A stretch of DNA of 64,000 nucleotides from Desulfovibrio sp. 86 (GTDB lineage Bacteria > Desulfobacterota > Desulfovibrionia > Desulfovibrionales > Desulfovibrionaceae), in contig NZ_LR738849.1 in assembly GCF_902702915.1 (NCBI RefSeq), positions 2,682,001 through 2,746,000 on the forward strand, given 5' to 3'. The position numbers and the translations under genes are program-made. Positions 53,394 to 60,782 of the stretch are shown one piece after another. The notes beneath the pieces were generated by a model, which saw nothing but the letters and a program-made list of their open reading frames with translations, was not told the origin of the DNA and did no database searches. Position 1 is the stretch's first letter. Each line of letters starts with the position of its first letter.

Positions 53394-54407
53394 GTGAAAG
53401 CAGCCATTATCGCCAATCCAGCTTCAGGCAAGGACATTCGCCGCATAGTCGCGCACGGCAGCGTCTTCGACAATCAGGAAAAGGTGCGCATGGTGCGCCG
53501 CATCCTGGTTGGTCTGGCCGCTGCCGGAGTGCGGGATGTCCTCTACATGCCCGAGGGGTACGGCATCGTGCCCCGCGCCCTCAGCGATCTGGAAACTCTT
53601 GAGACGCCTGTAAACGTGACTCCGGTGGATATTTATCTGCACAATACGCAGCAGGATACGGTCAATGCCGCCGCCCTCATGCAGGAAGCGGGCGTGGCCG
53701 TCATCATCGTGCTTGGCGGCGACGGCACCAGCCGCGCCGCCTGCAAGGGCGCGCGCAACACGCCGCTGCTGCCCCTTTCAACAGGCACAAACAATGTTTT
53801 TCCCATCATGACCGAAGCCACGGTGGCGGGTCTGGCCGCAGGCGTTCTGGCCTGTGGCGGCGTCTCTGTGGGCGAGGGCTGTACCGAGGTGAGCCTTCTT
53901 GAGGTTCTGGTGGACGATACGCCGGTGGACATCGCCCTGGTGGACGTGGCCGTGTCGGACAATCTTTTTGTGGGGTCGCGCGCCCTGTGGGACATGAGCG
54001 ACGTGAGCCAGCTCTTTTTTTCGCGCTGCAACCCCGCCTGCATAGGATTTTCCGCCGTTGGCGGCCAGTTGGACAGCATCCGGCCGGAAGAGCCGCGCGG
54101 GCTGGCGCTGGATATTGATCCCGATTTCGCCTGCCGCGTGCGTGCGGCCATCGGCCCCGGCCTTTTTGCCGATGTGGGCGTGTCCGGCATGCACAAAATG
54201 CTGCCCGGCGACGTCATTGCCGTGCGTCAGTCGCCCTGCACCCTGGCGCTGGACGGCGAACGCGAGGTTGAAGTGCGCAAGGGGCAGCGGGCCGGGGTCA
54301 GGCTGTCGGACGACTGGCTGCGCGTGGTGGATGTGCAGCGCACGCTCGAATACGCGCGCCAGCGTGGACTGTTCATGCGCGGGGCGCAGGTCTGCTACTC
54401 CCGCTAG
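53394..54407 (+). CDS. acoX: AcoX-type ATP-NAD-kinase-fold protein
   Basis: 337 residues from a GTG (GGAG before it). Opens KAAIIANPASGKDIRRIVAHGS and carries the GGDGTSR motif of NAD/diacylglycerol kinases, then LPLSTGTNNVFP. AcoX is found in most acetoin operons, but its reaction has not been defined. The family fold suggests phosphorylation of a nucleotide or of an acetoin-derived compound. Cotranscription with acoAB is certain from spacing. The stop region reads CGCTAGAGC, matching the start of a family A repeat remnant. Confidence 0.87.
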   Translation: MKAAIIANPASGKDIRRIVAHGSVFDNQEKVRMVRRILVGLAAAGVRDVLYMPEGYGIVPRALSDLETLETPVNVTPVDIYLHNTQQDTVNAAALMQEAGVAVIIVLGGDGTSRAACKGARNTPLLPLSTGTNNVFPIMTEATVAGLAAGVLACGGVSVGEGCTEVSLLEVLVDDTPVDIALVDVAVSDNLFVGSRALWDMSDVSQLFFSRCNPACIGFSAVGGQLDSIRPEEPRGLALDIDPDFACRVRAAIGPGLFADVGVSGMHKMLPGDVIAVRQSPCTLALDGEREVEVRKGQRAGVRLSDDWLRVVDVQRTLEYARQRGLFMRGAQVCYSR

Positions 54408-54526
54408 AGCTTGTGGCACGCACGGCAACTGCGGCACGCGCGGCACAGCAGCAGGTATGGCATCAGGCCAGGGACGGCACGCGCTGCAAGAGCGTCAGGG
54501 TTCAACGGCAAAACTAAGGGGAGCAT

Positions 54527-54841
54527 ATGAAACTCAAGGCAGCATTCATTTTTCTTACCAAGATGGAATCCGGGGCGGATTCTCCCGCCGAATACAGGAA
54601 CTGGACGCGCACTCCCGCCGTGGACCTCTTGTCCATTGGCGTGGCCACCTACGCCCAGGCAGTGGCGGCGGCCCAAAAGGCCGTCAATGAAGAAGGCTGC
54701 GCCTGCATTGAACTGTGCGGCGGATTCGGCGTGCAGGGGACAGCCCTTGTGGCCCGCGCGGTGCAGGTTCCCGTGGGCGTTGTGCGCTTTGACGTGCACC
54801 CCGGCCTCGGCAACGTGAGCGGCGACGGCATTTTTGCCTGA
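54527..54841 (+). CDS. DUF6506-type small protein
   Basis: A 104-residue protein (ATG 54527, AAGGGGAG before it) opening [22 protein letters not shown], with [37 protein letters not shown] and [17 protein letters not shown] take it for the DUF6506 family from this pattern, with moderate certainty. It has two cysteines close together ([10 protein letters not shown]). It looks like a small alpha/beta protein. It sits between acoX and the SDR gene in the aco operon. Function unknown. Confidence 0.7.
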   Translation: MKLKAAFIFLTKMESGADSPAEYRNWTRTPAVDLLSIGVATYAQAVAAAQKAVNEEGCACIELCGGFGVQGTALVARAVQVPVGVVRFDVHPGLGNVSGDGIFA

Positions 54842-54930
54842 TCCGGAGCATCTCTGGCTTTACGGTTACGCCCTTCACGTCATGCCCGGCAACTTCCCGG
54901 TCATGCCCTACCATACAGGAGGACAGATAC

Positions 54931-55710
54931 ATGGCTATCAACGGCAAGGTTGTGCTGGTCACCGGAGCCGCCCGTGGCATTGGGCGAGGCATCGCGCTGC
55001 GTCTGGCAAAAGACGGAGCGGATATCGCTCTGGTGGACATGCGCGCGGACAAGCTTGAGGACGTGGCCAAAGAAGTGCGCGAACTGGGACGTAAAGCCAG
55101 CGTTTTTGCGGCTGACGTCACCGACAGGGCGCAGGTTTTTGCTGCGGTGGATCATGCGGAAAAAGAACTCAACGGTTTTGACGTCATGATCAACAACGCC
55201 GGCATAGCCCAGGTCAAGGCTCTGGAAGAAGTGACCCCCGAAGAAGTGGAACAGATTTTCAAGGTCAATGTAAACGGCGTTCTCTGGGGCATTCAGGCTG
55301 CTGCGGCCAAATTTCGCGCCCGCAAGCAGAAGGGCAAGATCATCAACGCCTCCTCCATTGCCGGGCACGACGGTTTTGCCCTCATAGGGGCCTACAGCGC
55401 CACAAAGTTTGCCGTACGCGGGCTGACCCAGGCCGCCGCGCGCGAACTGGCGTCCAGCGGCATCACCGTCAACGCCTACTGCCCCGGCGTGGTGGGCACG
55501 GACATGTGGCTGCAGATAGACGAGGGCTTTTCCAAAATCACGGGTGCGCCCAAGGGCGAAACCTTCAAGAAATATTGTGAGGGCATCGCCCTCGGCAGAT
55601 CGCAAACCCCGGAAGATGTGGCCGCGTTCGTGTCCTATCTGGCCGGGCCGGATTCGGACTACATGACTGGCCAGGCCGTGCTCATTGACGGCGGCATGGT
55701 CTACCGTTGA
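54931..55710 (+). CDS. budC: SDR-family acetoin/diacetyl reductase (meso-butanediol dehydrogenase-like)
   Basis: A 259-residue classical short-chain dehydrogenase: [10 protein letters not shown] cofactor loop, INNAGIAQ, catalytic Ser in NASSIAG and YSATK (Tyr and Lys), and [11 protein letters not shown]. The [28 protein letters not shown] and late [39 protein letters not shown] segments match acetoin reductases/(S)-butanediol dehydrogenases. It interconverts acetoin with diacetyl or 2,3-butanediol using NAD(H), complementing the zinc enzyme BdhA. AGGAGGAC before the ATG. Confidence 0.82.
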   Translation: MAINGKVVLVTGAARGIGRGIALRLAKDGADIALVDMRADKLEDVAKEVRELGRKASVFAADVTDRAQVFAAVDHAEKELNGFDVMINNAGIAQVKALEEVTPEEVEQIFKVNVNGVLWGIQAAAAKFRARKQKGKIINASSIAGHDGFALIGAYSATKFAVRGLTQAAARELASSGITVNAYCPGVVGTDMWLQIDEGFSKITGAPKGETFKKYCEGIALGRSQTPEDVAAFVSYLAGPDSDYMTGQAVLIDGGMVYR

Positions 55711-55791
55711 TGCAGCCACGCTGCTGAGAAAAAAAGCCGCCGGAACAGCCTTTTGCCATAACACATCTATAAAATCAGCAGGAGTATAGCA

Positions 55792-57159
55792 GTGAGTATT
55801 GAACTTGCCATGCCGAAACTGGGTCTCACCATGAAGACCGGCAAGGTTTCCAAATGGTTCGTGGCCGAAGGCGCCATGGTTAAGCAGGGGGACGACCTTT
55901 TTGAGGTGGAAACGGACAAGATCACCAACAAGGTCGAGAGCCCGGCCGACGGCGTGCTTTTTCAAATCCTCGTGCAGCCCAAGCAGGAAGTGGCAGTGGG
56001 CGCGGTGCTTGGCGTTATTGCAGAACCAGGGGAAAATCCCGCCCGAGTTGAGGGCGGAGCCGCCTCTTCCCCTGAAGGTGCTGTTGATGCCGCAAGCCCT
56101 GCCGCTGCCCAAAAGAGCACGCCAGCCGCCGCCCAGCCCCCACGCTCAGGCGGGCGGGCCTTCTCCTCTCCCGCCGCACGGCGGCTGGCGTGCGAACTTG
56201 ATGTGGATATTGCCTGTGTGGTCGGCAGTGGCCCCGAAGGGCGCATTCTCGAACGTGACGTGCGTGCCCGCTTTGATGCTGTAGGCAAGATCAAGATTAC
56301 GCCTCTGGCCGCTGTTGTGGCCGCTCGCGCCGGGCTGGACATTGCAACGCTCACCGGCACCGGCGAGGGCGGCAAGATCGTGCGCGAAGATGTGGAACGC
56401 GCGCTGCATCCCGAAAAGTTCGCGGCCCAGGAAGCCAAGGCCCCGGCCGGAGCCGTTCCTCGCGCCGACGGGCCCGGTACAGTGCCCATGGAAGGCATGC
56501 GCAAGATCATTGCCGACAACATGCAGGCCAGCCTGCAGAATTCCGCGCAGCTCACCCTGGTCAGCGAGGCCGACGTGACCGCCTGCGTGGGCATCATTGC
56601 CGACCTCAGGGCCAGGCACAAGAAGGACAAGGACTTCCGCCTGTCCATGAACGATGTGCTCATTCTGGCCGTGTCCCGCGCGCTGAAAAAGCACCCGCGC
56701 ATGAATGCCACCCTTGATGGCGACACCATCACCCGTCACGCGGAAGTGCACATGGGCGTGGCCGTGGCCCTGCCTGAAGGGCTTGTGGTTCCCGTGCTGC
56801 ACAATGCGGACGGCATGGGCCTGCTCCGCATCGCCAGCGAGGCCCGCCTGCTGGCCGGGCGCGCGCGCAAGGGCGGGCTCACGCCCGACGACATGAGCGG
56901 CGGCACGTTTACCATTACCAATATGGCGCATTCCGTGGTGGACTTTTTCACGCCCATCCTGAAACCCGGCGAAACGGGCATTCTAGGCCTGGGCCGCGTG
57001 ACGGAAAAGGCCGTGGTGCGTAACGGGGCCATTGTGGTGCGCTCCATGATGGGCCTGAGCCTCACCTTTGACCACAGGGTTGAAGACGGCGCACCGGCGG
57101 CGGAATTTTTGAAGACGCTGACCGAGTTTCTGGCGGAACCGGCCCTGCTGTTGTTCTGA
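55792..57159 (+). CDS. Second E2 dihydrolipoamide acyltransferase, with two subunit-binding domains
   Basis: 455 residues from a GTG with AGGAG before it. Lipoyl domain at 1-78, K43 in EVETDKITN; then two consecutive peripheral subunit-binding domains, at about 125-160 (FSSPAARRLACELDVDIACVVGSGPEGRILERDV) and about 170-205 (ITPLAAVVAARAGLDIATLTGTGEGGKIVREDV). The catalytic domain from about 230 ends in the canonical FDHRVEDGA. It is paralogous to the E2 at 49639, but longer by one domain and with the canonical Arg. It may be the main core of the complex, or the core of a second one. Confidence 0.88.
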   Translation: MSIELAMPKLGLTMKTGKVSKWFVAEGAMVKQGDDLFEVETDKITNKVESPADGVLFQILVQPKQEVAVGAVLGVIAEPGENPARVEGGAASSPEGAVDAASPAAAQKSTPAAAQPPRSGGRAFSSPAARRLACELDVDIACVVGSGPEGRILERDVRARFDAVGKIKITPLAAVVAARAGLDIATLTGTGEGGKIVREDVERALHPEKFAAQEAKAPAGAVPRADGPGTVPMEGMRKIIADNMQASLQNSAQLTLVSEADVTACVGIIADLRARHKKDKDFRLSMNDVLILAVSRALKKHPRMNATLDGDTITRHAEVHMGVAVALPEGLVVPVLHNADGMGLLRIASEARLLAGRARKGGLTPDDMSGGTFTITNMAHSVVDFFTPILKPGETGILGLGRVTEKAVVRNGAIVVRSMMGLSLTFDHRVEDGAPAAEFLKTLTEFLAEPALLLF

Positions 57160-57417
57160 GGCGTTCCGGGCCTGAAAGGCTCGCGCGCCGGGCACGGTGA
57201 GGCATGCCGCGCTTGGAACGCGGGTGCAACAGTAAACCGTGCTGACGGCGGAATGCAGGCTTGAATTGTGTACGGTTTTACGGGCGGGTTGCGCCAGGAT
57301 CACAGAGGCATTGGCCGGAAAGCCAAAAACGCCCCGGGTCCTGCAAAACCGGGCGGATATTCCGTCCGTGGGCATATCCCGCACAGAAGAAATACAAACA
57401 GCGTTCAGGAGAACAAA

Positions 57418-58782
57418 ATGTACGACGTGCTTGTTATTGGTGGTGGCCCCGGCGGATATGCCGCCGCCATCCGCGCTTCACAGCTCAAGGGTAAGGTGGC
57501 TCTGGTCGAGGGCGGCAATATGGGCGGCACCTGCGTCATGCGCGGTTGCATTCCCAGCAAGATATGGCTGCGCGCCGCCACCCTGCTTGAACAGTCGCGC
57601 AATGCCGGAGAATTCGGCCTTGAACTGACTGTGGGCAAGCTGGACTTCAACGCGGTGCTGGCCCGCAAACAGGGCGTGTCCAACGACATCCGTATGGGCA
57701 TGGAAGCCCTGCTGGCCAACAACGGCGCGGAAGTGATCACGGGCATGGCGAAAATAACCGGCCCCAACAGCGTGGAAGTGGACGGCAAAAAATTTGAGGC
57801 CAAAAACATCATCGTGGCCACGGGCAGCATGCTCGACATGCCCGATGTGCCCGGTCTTTCCGGCGTGGCCTTTACCACGGACGCCCTGCTGGACATGAAG
57901 GAAGCCCCGGCTTCGGTTCTTATCACCGACCCCACCTATATCGGCGTTGAAATGGCCGCGCTGTTGAGCATCCTCGGCAGCAAGGTGGTCTACGCCGTGC
58001 CCGGCCCCCGCATCCTGCCCGATGAGGATCAGGATTCCAGCCAGCGCCTGGCCCAGTCCCTGCGCGAGCGCGGCGTGCAGATTCTTGCGCGTCACACCCT
58101 GGTCAAGGTCGCGGGCAAGACCTGCACCCTCAAGAGCGGCGACAAGGAACAGACCATTGACGTGGACAAGGTGCTGGTTTCCGGCCGCAAAGCCGTCAGC
58201 GCCGGGTTTGGCCTTGAGGCCCTTGGCGTGGGCTTTGGCGATGACGGCAGCATCGTGGTTGACGGCCAGTGCCGCACCGCCTGCCCCTCCATCTTCGCCA
58301 TTGGCGACTGCACGGGCGGCTGGATGCTGAGCCATGTGGCGTCGGCCATGGGCATCTGCGCGGCGGAAAACTGCATGGGCATGACTTCGAAGTTCCCGGC
58401 CCACCTGGTTTCCCGCGCCATCTGGGGCAGCCCGGAAATGGGTTCCGTGGGCCTTTCTGAAGAGCAGGCCGAGCGCAAGGGCTTTGAGGTTGAAGTGGGC
58501 GGCTTCCCGTACTCCATCAACGGCTACGCCATGCTGCGCGGCGAGGTGGACGGCGCGGTGAAGATGGTTGCCGACGCCGAAACGGGCGAAATCCTGGGCG
58601 TGCACATCGTGGGCAGCTGCGCTTCGGAACTTATAGGCGAAGCGGTGCTGGCCATGCAGCTCGAATGCACGGTGCGCGAATTCGCCAAGGGCTTCCGCGT
58701 GCATCCGGCCTTCTGCGAAACAGTGGTGGACGCCGCGCGCGACGCCGCTGGCTGGGCCCTGTACCTGCCCAAAAGAGGATAA
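57418..58782 (+). CDS. acoL: Dihydrolipoamide dehydrogenase (E3)
   Basis: 454 residues from ATG 57418 (CAGGAG before it). It opens VLVIGGGPGGYAAAIRASQLKG for FAD; the redox disulfide is GGTCVMRGCIPSK, followed by VATGSMLDMPDVPG. The NAD domain has ITDPTYIGVEMAALLSILGSKV, with PTYIG where GGGYIG is usual, so the nucleotide-binding loop looks altered. IFAIGDCTGGWMLSHVA closes the FAD site, and the dimer motif FRVHPAFCETV keeps the His and Glu. E3 reoxidises lipoyl groups with NAD. The altered loop may affect the electron acceptor. A 258-base gap with nothing visible precedes the gene. Confidence 0.88.
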   Translation: MYDVLVIGGGPGGYAAAIRASQLKGKVALVEGGNMGGTCVMRGCIPSKIWLRAATLLEQSRNAGEFGLELTVGKLDFNAVLARKQGVSNDIRMGMEALLANNGAEVITGMAKITGPNSVEVDGKKFEAKNIIVATGSMLDMPDVPGLSGVAFTTDALLDMKEAPASVLITDPTYIGVEMAALLSILGSKVVYAVPGPRILPDEDQDSSQRLAQSLRERGVQILARHTLVKVAGKTCTLKSGDKEQTIDVDKVLVSGRKAVSAGFGLEALGVGFGDDGSIVVDGQCRTACPSIFAIGDCTGGWMLSHVASAMGICAAENCMGMTSKFPAHLVSRAIWGSPEMGSVGLSEEQAERKGFEVEVGGFPYSINGYAMLRGEVDGAVKMVADAETGEILGVHIVGSCASELIGEAVLAMQLECTVREFAKGFRVHPAFCETVVDAARDAAGWALYLPKRG

Positions 58783-58887
58783 TACCGCATAACGCAAGCT
58801 CCGGCCGTCCCTACGCAAACCGTGCCGGTTCAGCGCCGGTCCAGCCGCCAGACGGCCGGAGCATGCAATTTTCAAGGAAGAAGCGCC

Positions 58888-60555
58888 ATGTCCAGAGTTC
58901 AAGCCCTGCCGCACAATACTCCGCCACGGACTGAATACGCGACGCCTCTGGAAATCCTTGACCTTGGCCGCATCGAATACGGCGAGGCTCTGGATTTTCA
59001 GAAAAGCCGCGTGAGTTCCCGCATCAACGGCGTCACCGGCGACACCCTGCTGTTGCTGGAGCACGAGCCGGTCATCACCATGGGGCGCGGCGGTCTGGCC
59101 GAACACCTGCATGTGAGCGAGGAACACCTCAGGCGGCAGGGCGTGGGGCTCTTTTGGGTGGAGCGGGGCGGCATGGCCACGTTTCACGGGCCAGGACAGC
59201 TGGTGGCCTATCCCATCATCCTTCTGCACGAAAAAGACCTGCACCTGTATATGGAAAAACTGCTGGCCGCCATTGCCGCCGTATTGCGCAGTTACGGGCT
59301 TGAGCCGCAGCTGGGCGTCCACGGCCCGGGAGTGTGGGTCAACGGCGGCAAAATAGCCAGCGTGGGCATGGCCGTGCGCAAATGGGTGACCTTTCACGGC
59401 ATGGCCCTCAACGTCAATACGGACATAGGCTGGTTCGGCCTTATCACGCCCTGCGGCAATCCCACCGAGCGCATAACCTCCATGCGGCAGGAACTGGGGC
59501 ATGACGTGGACTTTGCCGAAGTTTCGCGCCGCTTTGTGCGCGCGTTCGCCGACGAGTTCGGTTTTTCGCAGCGCCCCGAACCGCAGGAGCGGCGGCCTGA
59601 CTGGCTCACGGTGCGTCTGCAGCCGGAGGCAAGCGTCGGTCCCGTGGAGGACATGCTGTCCGGCCTGCGCCTGCACACGGTCTGTCAGGAGGCCATGTGC
59701 CCCAACAAGGGCGAATGTTTTGCGCGCGGCACCTCCACATTCATCATTCTGGGCGACGTCTGCACCAGAGGCTGCCGCTACTGCGCGGTGGGCAAGGGCA
59801 AACCCGAAGCCCCGGACGCGGCTGAACCGGACCATGTGGCGCAGGCCGTGCAACGTATGAAGCTGCGGCACGCCGTCATAACTTCCGTGACCCGCGATGA
59901 CCTGCCCGACGGCGGGGCGGGGCATTTTGTGGCTGTCATGAAGGCCGTTCGGGCGGCCAGCCCGCACACCAGCGTTGAAGTGCTTGTGCCGGATTTTCAG
60001 GGCAACCGCGATGCCATCGACGCCGTCTGCGACGTGCGGCCCGACGTCTTCAATCACAACCTTGAGGCCGTGCGCCGCATTTTCGCCCAGGTGCGCCCCC
60101 GCGCCAGCTACGACCTTTCGTTGAAGGTTCTGGCCCATGCCGCAGAGAGGGGACTGCGCGTGAAGTCCGGCATCATGCTGGGGCTTGGCGAAACCTGGGA
60201 CGAACTGCGGCAGACCCTTGCGGATCTGCACGCCCACGGCTGCCGTTTTTTGACTTTGGGGCAGTACCTTGCGCCGTCCACGGCCCATGTGCCCGTGGCG
60301 CGCTATCTGGCCCCGGACGAATTTGATCACTGGAAGCGCGTGGCCCTTGATATGGGCTTTACCGGCGTGGCCTCAGCGCCCCTGGTGCGCAGCTCCTACA
60401 GGGCTGAAGCCATGCTGGAAGAGCAGGCCGCCGCGTCCCGGCTGCAGCACTGCCAGGCCGATGATGCCTCCACGGACGCGACCGTGGCCGGCCATCAGGG
60501 TCATCAGGGTCGTCAGGGAATGTCGTGCGCCACTAGGCCGCAGGGGATTGCGTAA
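58888..60555 (+). CDS. Fused octanoyltransferase (LipB) - lipoyl synthase (LipA)
   Basis: A single 555-residue frame from ATG 58888 (AAGGAAG before it). Residues about 20-230 are LipB: RGGMATFHGPGQLVAYP, GGKIASVGMAVRKWVTFHG with K155, and TPCGNP with the acyl-accepting C189. Residues about 237-510 are LipA: auxiliary cluster C266-x4-C271-x5-C277, radical-SAM cluster C292-x3-C296-x2-C299, and the RSSYRAE serine motif at 501-507. A 45-residue tail rich in Gln/His/Gly follows. The protein would move octanoate from ACP to a lipoyl domain and insert the two sulfurs. Its place after acoL suggests dedicated service to the lipoyl proteins nearby. Confidence 0.92.
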   Translation: MSRVQALPHNTPPRTEYATPLEILDLGRIEYGEALDFQKSRVSSRINGVTGDTLLLLEHEPVITMGRGGLAEHLHVSEEHLRRQGVGLFWVERGGMATFHGPGQLVAYPIILLHEKDLHLYMEKLLAAIAAVLRSYGLEPQLGVHGPGVWVNGGKIASVGMAVRKWVTFHGMALNVNTDIGWFGLITPCGNPTERITSMRQELGHDVDFAEVSRRFVRAFADEFGFSQRPEPQERRPDWLTVRLQPEASVGPVEDMLSGLRLHTVCQEAMCPNKGECFARGTSTFIILGDVCTRGCRYCAVGKGKPEAPDAAEPDHVAQAVQRMKLRHAVITSVTRDDLPDGGAGHFVAVMKAVRAASPHTSVEVLVPDFQGNRDAIDAVCDVRPDVFNHNLEAVRRIFAQVRPRASYDLSLKVLAHAAERGLRVKSGIMLGLGETWDELRQTLADLHAHGCRFLTLGQYLAPSTAHVPVARYLAPDEFDHWKRVALDMGFTGVASAPLVRSSYRAEAMLEEQAAASRLQHCQADDASTDATVAGHQGHQGRQGMSCATRPQGIA

Positions 60556-60728
60556 CAATCCCCGTGAGAAAGAGATTTTGGCAAGTGTTGCCTGTGGTGA
60601 AAGGATTGATTCAGTGCCGCATTATAGAGCTTGTTCATGATGCGCAGTTGGGGCGCTGCACAGGCTGATGCCCGTCGCAGTGCCGAAAAAGATTGTTGGT
60701 TGTGTGGGCACGCGCCCTCAGTGGCGTG

Positions 60729-60743
60729 CCGTAAACTTTACGG
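60729..60743. promoter_or_regulatory. CCGTAAA-C-TTTACGG palindrome before the cytochrome gene
   Basis: A perfect 15-base palindrome in the 228-base gap after the lipBA gene. Just before it GGCACGC and GCGTGCC (about 60707-60730) make another stem, and a GGGGATTG/CAATCCCC hairpin lies on the lipBA stop codon (60543-60562). These may end the aco transcript and start a new one. Confidence 0.35.
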
Positions 60744-60782
60744 ATGGACATTCTCAAAGGTAATCCGCTCTAGGAGAAGATC

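Noticed and set aside
57478..60330. A 950-residue open frame on the minus strand across acoL and lipBA
   Set aside because: It is antisense to two firmly identified genes, His/Gly/Ala-rich and without motifs: a by-product of high GC at third codon positions. The same holds for the minus-strand frames at 60900-62780, 31001-32479, 6268-7449 and 26067-28004.
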